From Saccharopolyspora erythraea (GTDB lineage: Bacteria > Actinomycetota > Actinomycetes > Mycobacteriales > Pseudonocardiaceae): a stretch of 64,000 nt of DNA. The position numbers and the translations under genes were made by a program. Below, piece by piece: positions 49,195 to 59,721 of this stretch. The notes beneath the pieces are model-generated. The model had not been told where the DNA came from. It did no database searches and saw only the letters and a program-made list of their open reading frames with translations. The stretch covers positions 5,394,001 through 5,458,000 of the forward strand of contig NZ_CP054839.1 of the NCBI RefSeq assembly GCF_018141105.1, written 5' to 3'. The first letter of the stretch is position 1; each line of letters starts with the position of its first letter.

Positions 49195-50163
49195 ATGTTG
49201 CGACAGGGCCGCTTCGCCGCCGCGGTGCTCGGCCTGCTGATGATGGTCACCTCCTGCGCGAGCGGCGGCGGTCACGCCCCGGCAAGCACGCCCGGGCCCT
49301 CGGTGGACACCACGTTCGGCCGGGTCACCGTTCCCGCTCGGCCGCAGCGAGTGGTCGCTCTCGGCTGGTCCGACGCCGAGACCGCGCTCGCGCTCGGCGT
49401 GCAGCCGGTGGGCGCGAGCGACTGGCAGGGCTCCGGCGGCAACGGCGTGGGCCCGTGGGCCGCCGGCCTCTACACCCAGCCCCCGACCAAGCTGGGCACC
49501 ACCGAGCCCGACTACGAGGCGATCGCGGCCCTGCGGCCCGACCTCATCCTCAACACCCGTTCCTCGGGAGACCCCGCGCAGAACGAGATCCTCTCCAAGA
49601 TCGCCCCGACAGTGGGACCGCCGCCCGGCACCGTCGCCTACGGGACCGGCTGGCGGGAGCAGATGCGGCTGGTCTCCCAGGCTCTCGGCAAGCCCGAGCT
49701 CGGCGAGCAGCGCATCGCCGAGCTCGACGGCCGGCTGCGGGACGCGACCCGGACCCACCCCGAGCCGGCCGGCAAGACCGTGGCCGTGGCGGCCTACTAC
49801 GGCAACAAGTGGGGCGCGTACCTGCCCGGTGACCCCCGCGTCGAGTTCATGACCGACCTCGGCATGAAGAACAAGCCCGAGATCAACGCGCTCGCCAACG
49901 GCACCTTCTACGCCGACATCGCCCACGAGCGGTTGAGCACGATCAGCGCGGACCTCACGGTCGTCTTCCCCATCGGGGTCGACGCCCGGCAGCTGCGCGA
50001 CGACCCGGTGCTGAACCAGATCCCGTCCGCGCGGGCCGGACACCTGCTGGTCCTCGACGACCACGACCTGACGATGGCGTTCTCGTCCGGCTCCACGCTG
50101 GGCATCGGCTACGCCGTCGAGCACGCGGCTCCGCGGTTCGCCGCCGCGCTGCGCGGTTCCTGA
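49195..50163 (+). CDS. Iron-siderophore substrate-binding lipoprotein
   Basis: A 322-residue ABC-type periplasmic-binding protein of the FecB/FhuD (class III) type. The N-terminus is a lipoprotein signal (LLMMVTSCAS with the lipobox cysteine near residue 21). RPQRVVALGWSDAETALALGV, DYEAIAALRPDLILNTR and VLDDHDLTMAFSSGSTLGI are typical of siderophore-binding lobes. An iron box lies upstream, so it is probably derepressed at low iron. No permease or ATPase gene is adjacent. ATG 49195 follows GGGAG. Confidence 0.92.
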   Translation: MLRQGRFAAAVLGLLMMVTSCASGGGHAPASTPGPSVDTTFGRVTVPARPQRVVALGWSDAETALALGVQPVGASDWQGSGGNGVGPWAAGLYTQPPTKLGTTEPDYEAIAALRPDLILNTRSSGDPAQNEILSKIAPTVGPPPGTVAYGTGWREQMRLVSQALGKPELGEQRIAELDGRLRDATRTHPEPAGKTVAVAAYYGNKWGAYLPGDPRVEFMTDLGMKNKPEINALANGTFYADIAHERLSTISADLTVVFPIGVDARQLRDDPVLNQIPSARAGHLLVLDDHDLTMAFSSGSTLGIGYAVEHAAPRFAAALRGS

Positions 50164-50276
50164 GCACGGGCACCGGAAACGGGTGCGCACCCGGCGAACC
50201 GATGTTTCACCGCAGCGATCGGCGGGGTAGGACGTCGGGCGGCCCTCACGACGACCACCGCGAGGAGGGACGCGAC

Positions 50277-50576
50277 ATGGAGCGGCAGGACCAGCCGCTG
50301 GACCTCGGCGAGACCGAGCTGCCCGCGGGAGAGGAGCGGCAGGCGCGTCGTGAACACGACGCCGACGCGCCGCGCACGTTCGACGAGCGCAACGACATCC
50401 CCGAGCGCGCCGCGCACCGCGCGCGGTTGCTGCCGGAGGAGGAGGCCGCGGGCAGCGCGGATCCGGAGGCGCAGGCCAGGGAGGTACTGCGCGACTCGGA
50501 TCTGCGCACCGAGCTCCCCGAGTCCGCACCGGACACTTTCATCGAACGCCGAAGCAGCGACGAAACGGCAACCTGA
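50277..50576 (+). CDS. Small acidic hypothetical protein
   Basis: A 99-residue, strongly acidic and hydrophilic protein (MERQDQPLDLGETELPAGEE, AHRARLLPEEEAAGSADPEAQAREVLRDSDLRTELPE in part). No hydrophobic segment or family domain is recognised; similar small acidic proteins are common in actinobacteria. ATG 50277 has GAGGAGGG 7 nt upstream, a strong start. It stands alone. Confidence 0.6.
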   Translation: MERQDQPLDLGETELPAGEERQARREHDADAPRTFDERNDIPERAAHRARLLPEEEAAGSADPEAQAREVLRDSDLRTELPESAPDTFIERRSSDETAT

Positions 50577-50805
50577 CCGACACCACCAGTTCGGACAACG
50601 ACACAATTCCGTTCAGATTCAGGCGCGGCGGCCCATCGCGAACGCGGGCCGCCGTCGTGCTGATGGACGCACCGAACCACCGTTCCGCTGAACCGCACTG
50701 GGCCGGAAGACGCATTTCTCGCGGTGGTGAGCCCCGCTAGGATCGCGATCGGCGTCGAAGTCGATCAAGACAATCGTTGCGACTGGCCTAGTGGGGACAG
50801 CCATA
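50577..50805. other. Intergenic region before the NPP1-like gene
   Basis: A 229-bp region with no convincing coding frame or obvious operator. The start of the downstream secreted protein is uncertain, so part of it could be translated if GTG 50791 is used. Confidence 0.45.
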
Positions 50806-51726
50806 ATGCGAAAACCGCCCGCCCGCGCCGGGTTCACCGGGGACCGACCGCACTCGTCGTTCTCCCTACGACGAATCCCTTTCCACTCATCCCTCCGTTC
50901 ATTCCCAGATTTCCCGCGGATTCCCGCCGCGTCCGGAGCCGGACGCGGAAGCGTTCGCCTGCCGAAGAAGCTGTGGTTCGGCACCCGCGCGGTCGTCGGG
51001 GCCGCGCTGCTGTTCGTCGGCCTGCCTCCCGCGAGCGCCCTGGCGGAACCGCCCACCGCGATTCCCTCCAGCGTCGCCGAGCCCGACGGCAAGTGGCAGC
51101 CGGCGTTCGACTACGACGGGGACGGCTGCTACCCCACTCCCGCCATCGGCGCAGACGGGACGGTCGCCGAGGGCCTGGAGCTCTCCGGTGCCGTCAACGG
51201 CAACTGCCACGACAAGTCCGACCTGGACAACACCAACTCCTACGCCCGCTCGAAGTGCGACGACCAGAGCGGCTGGTGCGCCTACATGTACGCGCTGTAC
51301 TTCGAAAAGGACCAGGCCGTGGACGGCAGCGGACTGGGCGGTCATCGCCACGACCTGGAGCACGTCGTGGTGTGGGTGAACCAGGGCGAGGCGCAGTACG
51401 TGTCGGCGTCCGCGCACGGCGACTACGCCACGCACCCCCGTTCCGAGGTCGCCTGGGAAGGCAGCCATCCGAAGATCGTCTACCACAAGGACGGCCCCGG
51501 CACGCACGCGTTCCGCCTCGCGGGCAAGGACGAGCAGCCGGAGAACGACCACGGGACGTGGCAGTACCCGGCTCTGGTCAGCTGGAACAACTTCCCTTCC
51601 GGGGTCCGCGACAAGCTGGTGGCCGCCGACTTCGGCAGTGCCACCCTCGCGCTCAAGGACGGCACCTTCGAGGCGGACCTGGAGAAGGCCAAGCCGGAAG
51701 GCGTGCCCTTCGACCCCAACCGGTGA
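50806..51726 (+). CDS. Secreted NPP1-like (necrosis-inducing/NLP) family protein
   Basis: A 306-residue protein with a long basic n-region, then a hydrophobic core GTRAVVGAALLFVGLPPASALA ending in a probable signal-peptidase site near residue 85. The mature part has NGNCHDKSDLDNTNSYARSKC, WCAYMYALYFEKDQAVDG and the NLP heptapeptide region GHRHDLEHVVVWV. Canonical NLPs read GHRHDWE; the Trp is replaced by Leu. NLPs bind plant sphingolipids and some are cytotoxic; bacterial ones have diverse roles. ATG 50806 is assumed; the true N-terminus is uncertain because of the long leader. Confidence 0.85.
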   Translation: MRKPPARAGFTGDRPHSSFSLRRIPFHSSLRSFPDFPRIPAASGAGRGSVRLPKKLWFGTRAVVGAALLFVGLPPASALAEPPTAIPSSVAEPDGKWQPAFDYDGDGCYPTPAIGADGTVAEGLELSGAVNGNCHDKSDLDNTNSYARSKCDDQSGWCAYMYALYFEKDQAVDGSGLGGHRHDLEHVVVWVNQGEAQYVSASAHGDYATHPRSEVAWEGSHPKIVYHKDGPGTHAFRLAGKDEQPENDHGTWQYPALVSWNNFPSGVRDKLVAADFGSATLALKDGTFEADLEKAKPEGVPFDPNR

Positions 51727-51858
51727 CCCATCGCGGCGGGGCGCTCCGGCGACCCGCCGACGCGGTGGGGCGGCTCGCCGGAGGCGGTGAGCCGCGGGAC
51801 GGTTCCGCGATGTGGTCGCGAGCCGCGCCGGTGGCACGTCGCGCCGACCGGAGGCAGG

Positions 51859-52302
51859 ATGTCGACCATGCCTCTTACTGGAGAGTACGTCCCGAGCGCT
51901 TCGGGTTGGGTGCGCGACCAGGTCGAGAAGATCGAGAACTCCGGCGGCACCGAGGGCACCACCATCAAGGGCCGCCCGGTCGTCGTCGTGACCTCGGTCG
52001 GCGCCAAGTCCGGCAAGCTGCGCAAGAATCCCGTCATCCGGGTCGAGCACGACGGCGCTTACGCCCTGATCGCCTCCAACGGTGGCGCCGACCAGCACCC
52101 GGTCTGGTACTACAACCTGAAGGCCGACCCGAACGTCGAGTTGCAGGACGGCACCGACAAGCAGGACATGGTGGTCCGCGAGGTCACCGGCGACGAGAAA
52201 GCGCAGTGGTGGTCGCGGGCGACCGACGTCTGGCCCGACTACGACGACTACCAGAAGAAGACGGACCGGGTCATCCCGTTGTTCGTCGCCGAACCGGCCT
52301 GA
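51859..52302 (+). CDS. Nitroreductase-family, F420-type deazaflavin-dependent oxidoreductase
   Basis: A 147-residue split-barrel protein of the DDN/FDOR family: [63 protein letters not shown] (in parts) is the characteristic F420-binding and barrel core. It would use reduced F420 to reduce small substrates; only actinobacteria are rich in these. ATG 51859 follows GGAGG; ATG 51868 is an alternative. Two hairpins lie downstream. Confidence 0.92.
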   Translation: MSTMPLTGEYVPSASGWVRDQVEKIENSGGTEGTTIKGRPVVVVTSVGAKSGKLRKNPVIRVEHDGAYALIASNGGADQHPVWYYNLKADPNVELQDGTDKQDMVVREVTGDEKAQWWSRATDVWPDYDDYQKKTDRVIPLFVAEPA

Positions 52303-52323
52303 CCGGAAGGCCCGCGGCACACC

Positions 52324-52396
52324 CGTGCCGCGCGTACGGCGGCACGACGGGCCGGCGCGCCGGGAACCGGTGGTGGACCCGCGTTCCCGGCGCGCC
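52324..52396. terminator. Pair of hairpins between the F420 enzyme and the membrane-protein gene
   Basis: CGTGCCG (52324-52330) pairs with CGGCACG (52340-52346), then GGCGCGCCGGGAAC (52354-52367) pairs perfectly with GTTCCCGGCGCGCC (52383-52396), a 14-bp stem. They lie between two genes that converge here, so this is probably a bidirectional terminator. Confidence 0.78.
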
Positions 52397-52552
52397 CGTC
52401 ATCCGCGAGCCGAGTGCCTGCCGGAAAGCGGCGCCGCGCGCTCGTCCTCCCCTGAACACCCGCCGACCGCCGCGCCGCCCACAGCAGCAGCCGACGCGTG
52501 CGCCGGCTACGAATTCCCTTGTGCGGCAAGGAGTTCGCGGAGATCGCCACGC

Positions 52553-53582
52553 TCACCTCTCCCCCGCGCTCGCCGGGACGCCGCCTCGGCCGGGCGCCAC
52601 TCCCGCTTCGGCGCCGGAAGTTCTGCTCACCAGCACCACGACGGCGACGGCCAGGAGGAGGAGCACGGCGCTCTGCCCGTACTTCGCCACGGCTGCCACG
52701 CCGTCCGGGAGTGGGGACAGGAAGCCGACGAGCGTGCCGCCGACCACCGCGCTCCCACCCAGCAGACCGACCTCCCTGGGCGACCAGCGCCGGTTCACCG
52801 CCAGCCACCACGTGCCGCCGGCTGCGCCGACCCCCAGCGCAACGCAGCCGGCGACCCCGAGCCACGTGGGCGGGAGGAGGTCGAATCCCTTCGCCGGCAC
52901 TCCGCCCGCGACGATCCAGAGCGCGGGCACCGCACGGCCGCCGGCGCGCGCCGCGACCGGCAGCCCGAGCCGGGAGAACGCCGCGCCGCAGAGCAGCGCG
53001 ACGACCACCAGCACCCCGGCCGCCTGCGGCAGGCTCAGCTCGTAGCCGTACATCCGCTGCCCGTCGAGGTGCACCGGCACCGCCGCGAGCGCGAACAGCA
53101 GTGCCGTCACGCCGATGCCCGCCTTGCCGAGCAGCGGCCGGCCGCGGTGCGCCGGGGCGAGCGCGGACAGCAACGCCAGCGGTGCGCCGACGCTCATCAC
53201 GACGTGGCCCGCGGTCCAGCTGATCGTCGTGTAGGCGCTGATGCCGAGCGGCTCCAGCAGGGTCGGCTCGCGCAGCTCCGCCCAGTACGCGACGTCGGCG
53301 CGCTGCTCCCCGAACAACGCGAGGTCGACCAGTCCCGGCATCGCGAGCCCGAACGCCGCCGCGAGCAGCAGCACGCCCGGCCAGCCGCGGCCGGTGCGCA
53401 GGCCGAGCTCCCTGATCAGCAGCGCCGCGCCGCCGTAGAGCGGACCGAGCACGAGCAGGCCGGCGAGCAACTCCGGCGCGTCTCCGGTGGACGTCAGGTA
53501 CGCCTGCAGGTACTCGGCGGTCACGGGGGGCGCCGAAGTAGACCGCCAGTACCGGCCAGATCCGGCGTCGGAGTGCAAGCAT
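52553..53582 (-). pseudogene. Polytopic membrane protein, frameshifted in a C6 run
   Basis: An intact gene would code for about 342 residues. From ATG 53582 the frame gives MLALRRRIWPVLAVYFGAP and then shifts at CCCCCC (53525-53530); the other frame continues VTAEYLQAYLTSTGDAPELLAGLLVLGPLYGGAALLIRELGLRTG into a ten-or-so-helix protein that ends SGAEAGVAPGRG (all in pieces). Removing one C restores FGAPVTAEYLQ. No family is recognised with certainty. It is divergent from the TetR gene, which may regulate it through the palindrome at 53591-53618. A homopolymer error is possible. Confidence 0.75.
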
Positions 53583-53590
53583 GGGACCCA

Positions 53591-53618
53591 AGTTAGCAGA
53601 GTGTCCACTCCAATAACT
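53591..53618. promoter_or_regulatory. TetR operator candidate in a divergent promoter
   Basis: Outer arms AGTTA (53591-53595) and TAACT (53614-53618) and inner arms GAGTG (53599-53603) and CACTC (53606-53610) share one centre at 53604.5, a 28-bp near-palindrome, as expected for a TetR dimer-of-dimers site. It fills the space between the two divergent starts, and overlaps the TACACT -10-like element of the TetR gene. Confidence 0.78.
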
Positions 53619-53629
53619 ACACTCGAGGT

Positions 53630-54232
53630 GTGCCACGCCCCGTCGACCCCGAACGCCACCGCGCCCGGCGCCTGCAGATCATCGACGCCGGACTGACCGC
53701 CTTCTCCAGGCACGGCTACGCCGGAGCGACGACCGCGGTCATCTGCCGCACCGCGGGAGTCGGCTCTGGCACGCTCTTCCACTACTTCCCCACCAAGGAC
53801 TCCCTGCTGGTGGCGATCCTCGAGCTGGGCACGACCGAGACGCGCGAGTTCTTCGCCGCGCAGGAGGGCCGCGACGACTCCCGCGAGGTCCTGCTCGACT
53901 ACGTCCGGCACGCGGTCGCCGACCTGCGGGACGAGCGGGCGGCCGGGTTCATCGCGGCGGTCGGCGGAGTGGTCTCCAACGAGCTGGTCGCGACAGCGCT
54001 GCGAGCCGACGAGGAAGCGATCCGCGAGGGCCTGACCACCTGGACCGAGCGCGCCCAGAGCGGCGGGCAGATCCGCACCGACCTGTCAGCCCGGCAGGTC
54101 GCCGACTGGATCGCGCTGCTCCTCGACGGCTTCGCCGACCGCATCACCGCCCAGGGGGAGTTCGACGCCGACCGCGAGACCCCGCTGCTGCTGGAGCTGA
54201 CCGAACTCCTGCTCGACGGCCGCGGAAGCTGA
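53630..54232 (+). CDS. TetR/AcrR family transcriptional regulator
   Basis: A 200-residue TetR regulator. Helix-turn-helix: IIDAGLTAFSRHGYAGATTAVICRTAGVGSGTLFHYFPTKDSLLVAIL (residues 15-62). The C-terminal domain begins TTETREFFAAQEG. GTG 53630 lies six bases after a TACACT -10-like hexamer (53618-53623), so a leaderless transcript is likely. It is divergent from the membrane-protein gene and shares a palindrome with it. The ligand is unknown. Confidence 0.88.
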   Translation: MPRPVDPERHRARRLQIIDAGLTAFSRHGYAGATTAVICRTAGVGSGTLFHYFPTKDSLLVAILELGTTETREFFAAQEGRDDSREVLLDYVRHAVADLRDERAAGFIAAVGGVVSNELVATALRADEEAIREGLTTWTERAQSGGQIRTDLSARQVADWIALLLDGFADRITAQGEFDADRETPLLLELTELLLDGRGS

Positions 54233-54326
54233 CCCTGCCCCGAACACACGAGCGCAAGAACTCGAATGGACGTTCGAGTCACCCAGTCTCCCCGGGCGGC
54301 GGACACGCGGACCGCACCCGGATTTC

Positions 54327-54353
54327 ATAGTCATGCAGTCCATCGCATACTAT
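54327..54353 (+). promoter_or_regulatory. argG promoter/operator with TACTAT -10 and overlapping inverted repeat
   Basis: ATAGTCATGC (54327-54336) and GCATACTAT (54345-54353) form an imperfect inverted repeat. TACTAT (54348-54353) is a good -10 element; the argG ATG (54360) is six bases after it and would be at or next to the transcription start. The repeat could be an ArgR-type operator, but the match to known ARG boxes is only partial. Confidence 0.62.
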
Positions 54354-54356
54354 TGA

Positions 54357-55778
<1,422 letters not shown>

Positions 55779-55790
55779 GCGAGCACGGCC

Positions 55791-55827
55791 CGGTGCGGCC
55801 ACCGCGGGCGAAGCGGTGGCCGCACCG
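55791..55827. terminator. Terminator after argG
   Basis: CGGTGCGGCCACCGC (55791-55805) pairs perfectly with GCGGTGGCCGCACCG (55813-55827) around a 7-nt loop, starting 13 nt after the argG stop. It also lies at the end of the convergent GAF-regulator gene, so it is probably bidirectional. Confidence 0.85.
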
Positions 55828-55854
55828 CCGTGGAGCGAGCGCGGACGCGCCGCT

Positions 55855-57345
55855 CTACGCCTCGTCTTCCAGCAACCGGCGCAGGCGGGCTTGCACCGCC
55901 GTCCGCCGCGGGCTGTCACGCGGCAGCAGGTCTCGCACCTTCTCCAGCACTTCCAGATCGTCGCGACCGGCCTCGCTCTCGGCGAATCGCCAGAGCTGCT
56001 CCGGATCGCCCGCTCCGAGCAGTGCCGTTCGCAACGCGGCAAGCAGTTCCTCACGCTCGTCGCGGATCGCGGGCGACTCCGAGCGCGGCAGCAGCGGTCC
56101 GGTGTGGCAGTCCAGCGCCGTCCCCGCGTCCCCGCGCCGAAGTGCCCGCCGGGCGAGCTCCACATCGGTGTCGAGCTCCGCGTCGATGCGGTAGGGCCGG
56201 GTCTTCACCACGTCGTGGCCCAGGATGGCGCGGATGCGGTGGATCTCGACCCGGACCGTCGTCGGGTTCCCCTGTTCACCGTGCAGCAGGAGCGCGAGCC
56301 GTTCGGCGGTGAGCCCGCCCGGGCGCAGGGCGAGCAGCGCCAGGATCTCGGCATGGCGCAGGCTCAGATCGTGCGCCGAACCGTCCACTGTGGCCGTCGG
56401 GGTGGCATCGCCGAGCAGCGTCAGCGACAACCGCGGCCGACGCGGAACCCGCGCCCCGCCCTGCCGCACGCGCAGCAGGTAACCCTCGGGCAGCGGCTCG
56501 ACCTCGGCCGCCTCGCCACCGTCGAGCACGACGTGACCGCCTGCGCCGTCGACCGCGACACGCTGGCCGGGGACGAGCGGCGAACCCGGTGCGGTCGCGA
56601 CGATCCGCCCGCTGGGGCCGAGCAGCGCCCCCGCACCCCGCAGCCGGGCGAGGTGGTGGGCGTTGCGCTCCAGGAAGACGTCGTCGCGGGCGTTCATCCG
56701 CAGCCGCAGCTCGCTCTCCACCAGCCGGGCGCTGGTGACGACCAGGGCGAGCAACGCCGGGTGCATGGTGTGCAGCGGTCCGCTCAGGTCGATGGACCCG
56801 AGCAGCCGGCCGGTCTCCGGGTCGCGCACCGGGCACGCCGCGCACGTCCACGAGTGGTACGTGCGCACGAGGTGCTCCGCGGAGTGGATCTGCACCGGCG
56901 CACCGGTGGCCAGCGTCGTGCCCATGGCGTTGGTGCCGATCGCGCTCTCCGCCCAGCGCGTGCCCTCGGCCAGCCGCACGCGGTCGGCGTCGCGGCAGAC
57001 CCGCGGATCTCCCTGCCGCCACAGGATGTTCCCGTCGGCGTCGGTGACGATCATGATGTGCGTCGAGCCGTCCGCCGCCTCCAGCAACGTCCGGCGCAGC
57101 AGCGGAATCCACGCCGCCAGCGGATGGGCGTCGCGGACGTCGCCGAGCTGGTGGGAGTCGAACGACACCGGCGGCTCCCAGCCGTCGGGGTCGATCCGCG
57201 CCTCCAGCGACCGTCGCCACGACTCGACGACGACGGGACGCGGTTGGTGCGGTGCCCGGTCTCCGGCGAACACCGCGGCGTGCACCCGCTCGAGCAGGTG
57301 CGCCCGCTCGAGCGGGTCTGCCGGGGCGTCGTTGCTGTCGTTCAT
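55855..57345 (-). CDS. GAF-domain transcriptional regulator of the aldehyde dehydrogenase gene
   Basis: A 496-residue regulator. A GAF-like sensor occupies residues 60-210, with THIMIVTDADGNILWRQGDP and the acetoin-operon-like IGTNAMGTTLATGAPVQIHSAEHLVRTYHSWTCAACPVRDPETG (in pieces). No AAA+ domain follows; instead the C-terminal 230 residues include LLLHGEQGNPTTVRVEIHRIRAILG, a winged-helix-like segment. This AcoR-like architecture without NtrC ATPase is typical of actinobacterial regulators divergent from aldehyde dehydrogenase genes. ATG 57345 begins at MNDSNDAPADPLERAHL. Confidence 0.84.
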   Translation of the reverse strand: MNDSNDAPADPLERAHLLERVHAAVFAGDRAPHQPRPVVVESWRRSLEARIDPDGWEPPVSFDSHQLGDVRDAHPLAAWIPLLRRTLLEAADGSTHIMIVTDADGNILWRQGDPRVCRDADRVRLAEGTRWAESAIGTNAMGTTLATGAPVQIHSAEHLVRTYHSWTCAACPVRDPETGRLLGSIDLSGPLHTMHPALLALVVTSARLVESELRLRMNARDDVFLERNAHHLARLRGAGALLGPSGRIVATAPGSPLVPGQRVAVDGAGGHVVLDGGEAAEVEPLPEGYLLRVRQGGARVPRRPRLSLTLLGDATPTATVDGSAHDLSLRHAEILALLALRPGGLTAERLALLLHGEQGNPTTVRVEIHRIRAILGHDVVKTRPYRIDAELDTDVELARRALRRGDAGTALDCHTGPLLPRSESPAIRDEREELLAALRTALLGAGDPEQLWRFAESEAGRDDLEVLEKVRDLLPRDSPRRTAVQARLRRLLEDEA

Positions 57346-57579
57346 GGGCAGCGGCACAAGACCTGTTCCAGGTTGCATCCGAGGCGGCGACGGCGAATCC
57401 GGCGCCGATCGGGTCATCTTGGTGGGTGACGCGGGCAACGGGCAAGCCGCACTGCTCCGAGCGTGTCAACCCTCCGCCGACGCGCCGGCGCAACGTCGAT
57501 GCAACGTCGGTTCCCCTAGCTTGCGCCGTCACCGGACCAACGAGGGTCCGGGTCACCGCGGTTCGCACGGGAGGCGACG

Positions 57580-59103
57580 ATGGCTCTGTACGAAGCTCCG
57601 GGTACGGCGGGTTCGGTCGTGGAGTACCGCTCACGCTACGACCACTTCATCGGCGGCGAGTACGTGGCCCCGGCCGGGGGCGAGTACTTCGAGAACCCCA
57701 CCCCGGTCACCGGCAAGACCTTCACCGAGATCGCCCGCGGCACCGCCGCCGACGTCGAGCGCGCGCTGGACGCCGCCGAAGGCGCCGCGCCGGCGTGGGG
57801 CCGCACCTCGGCGGCGGAGCGGGCAGGGGTCCTGCTGCGCATCGCCGACCGGATGGAGCACAACCTCGAAAAGCTCGCGGTCGCCGAGAGCTGGGAGAAC
57901 GGCAAGCCGGTGCGCGAGACGCTGGCCGCCGACCTGCCGCTGGCCATCGACCACTTCCGCTACTTCGCCGGTGCTCTGCGCGCCCAGGAGGGCTCGATCT
58001 CCCAGATCGACGAGGACACCGTGGCCTACCACTTCCACGAGCCGCTGGGCGTGGTCGCCCAGATCATCCCGTGGAACTTCCCGATCCTGATGGCCACCTG
58101 GAAGCTCGCGCCCGCGCTGGCCGCGGGCAACGCCGTGGTCCTCAAGCCCGCCGAGCAGACCCCCGCCTCGATCCACGTGCTGCTCGACCTCATCGCCGAC
58201 CTGCTGCCCGCGGGCGTGCTCAACGTGGTCAACGGCTTCGGCGTGGAGGCGGGCAAGCCGCTGGCCTCCAGCCCCCGGGTGCGCAAGGTCGCCTTCACCG
58301 GCGAGACGACCACCGGCAGGCTGATCCTGCAGTACGCCAGCCAGAACATCATCCCGGTCACCGTCGAGCTCGGCGGCAAGAGCCCGAACATCTTCTTCGA
58401 CGACGTCGCCGCCCAGAAGGACTCCTTCTACGACAAGGCACTGGAAGGGTTCACCATGTTCGCCCTCAACCAGGGCGAGGTCTGCACCTGCCCGTCGCGG
58501 GCGCTGATCCAGTCCGGCATCTACGACGGGTTCCTGTCCGACGCCGTCGCGCGCACCGAGCGGATCAGGCAGGGCAACCCGCTGGACACCGAGACCCAGA
58601 TCGGCGCGCAGGCCAGCAACGACCAGCTCGAGAAGATCCTGTCCTACATCGACATCGGCAGACAGGAGGGCGCCGAGGTCCTCACCGGCGGCCACCGCGT
58701 CGAGCTCGACGGCGACCTGGCGGGCGGCTACTACGTCGCGCCGACCATCTTCCAGGGACACAACAAGCAGCGCATCTTCCAGGAAGAGATCTTCGGCCCC
58801 GTCGTCTCGGTCGCGAAGTTCGACGACTACACCGACGCGCTCAAGACCGCCAACGACACCCTCTACGGCCTCGGCGCCGGCGTGTGGTCCCGCGACGCGA
58901 GCACCGCCTACCGGGCCGGACGCGACATCCAGGCGGGCCGGGTGTGGGTCAACAACTACCACGCCTACCCCGCCCACGCCGCCTTCGGCGGCTACAAGCA
59001 GTCCGGCATCGGCCGCGAGACCCACAAGATGATGCTCGACCACTACCAGCAAACCAAGAACATGCTGGTGAGCTACTCCGACAACGCGATGGGGTTCTTC
59101 TGA
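57580..59103 (+). CDS. NAD-dependent aldehyde dehydrogenase (ExaC/AldA-like)
   Basis: A 507-residue aldehyde dehydrogenase. [22 protein letters not shown] forms the nucleotide turn, [12 protein letters not shown] holds the general-base glutamate and [11 protein letters not shown] the catalytic cysteine near residue 303; [16 protein letters not shown] is at the C-terminus (in pieces). The first residues and overall pattern match ExaC-type acetaldehyde/2-chloroacetaldehyde dehydrogenases. Starts ATG 57580 after GGAGG (57569-57573). It overlaps the DUF779 gene and is divergent from its GAF regulator. Confidence 0.94.
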   Translation: MALYEAPGTAGSVVEYRSRYDHFIGGEYVAPAGGEYFENPTPVTGKTFTEIARGTAADVERALDAAEGAAPAWGRTSAAERAGVLLRIADRMEHNLEKLAVAESWENGKPVRETLAADLPLAIDHFRYFAGALRAQEGSISQIDEDTVAYHFHEPLGVVAQIIPWNFPILMATWKLAPALAAGNAVVLKPAEQTPASIHVLLDLIADLLPAGVLNVVNGFGVEAGKPLASSPRVRKVAFTGETTTGRLILQYASQNIIPVTVELGGKSPNIFFDDVAAQKDSFYDKALEGFTMFALNQGEVCTCPSRALIQSGIYDGFLSDAVARTERIRQGNPLDTETQIGAQASNDQLEKILSYIDIGRQEGAEVLTGGHRVELDGDLAGGYYVAPTIFQGHNKQRIFQEEIFGPVVSVAKFDDYTDALKTANDTLYGLGAGVWSRDASTAYRAGRDIQAGRVWVNNYHAYPAHAAFGGYKQSGIGRETHKMMLDHYQQTKNMLVSYSDNAMGFF

Positions 59104-59492
59104 TGGACCTGCCCGGCAGGGTGTCGGTCACCGCGGAGGCGTCGGAGCAGATCCGCCGCCTCCGCGGCAGGCACGGCCCGGTGATGTTCCACCAGTCCGG
59201 CGGGTGCTGCGACGGCAGCGCGCCCATGTGCTACCCGGCCGGGGAGTTCCAGACCGCGGACGCCGACGTCCGCCTCGGCGATCTGGACGTGGACGGCGAA
59301 GCGGTCCCGGTGTGGATGTCGCGGTCGCAGTTCGAGTACTGGAAGCACACCCACCTCACCATCGACCTCGTACCGGGCCGGGGCAGCGGCTTCTCCCTCG
59401 AAGCCCCCGACGGTGTTCGCTTCCTCGTCCGCTCCCGCCTGCTCACCGACGAGGAGTGCGAGGCGCTGGACCAGCCGCCGGCGAACCGCTGA
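59103..59492 (+). CDS. DUF779 family protein
   Basis: A 129-residue member of DUF779 (acetaldehyde dehydrogenase accessory family). MFHQSGGCCDGSAPMCYPAGEF carries a conserved cysteine cluster, suggesting metal or redox binding, and WMSRSQFEYWKHTHLTIDLVPGRG is the second signature (both in pieces). ATG 59103 overlaps the dehydrogenase stop (TGATG), so the pair is translationally coupled. The biochemical role is not known. Confidence 0.92.
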   Translation: MDLPGRVSVTAEASEQIRRLRGRHGPVMFHQSGGCCDGSAPMCYPAGEFQTADADVRLGDLDVDGEAVPVWMSRSQFEYWKHTHLTIDLVPGRGSGFSLEAPDGVRFLVRSRLLTDEECEALDQPPANR

Positions 59493-59721
59493 GGAGCACG
59501 AGCCGGTCCGGAGGTTTTCGGGTAGGGCGGTTCCTCCAGCAACACGTCACCGTCCGGGACCGGCCGGGTGTGCTCATGGGGACGACGGTACGACTCGAAC
59601 GGGGTACTGCCGTTGTGATCGGCGACGGACGGCGCGGAACGCCTCGCCTGGACGGGTTGTTCTCCGCCGCGGCGGGTCCGAGGCCCGGCCCCGCCGCCGG
59701 TTGCACGGGATACTCGCCGAG

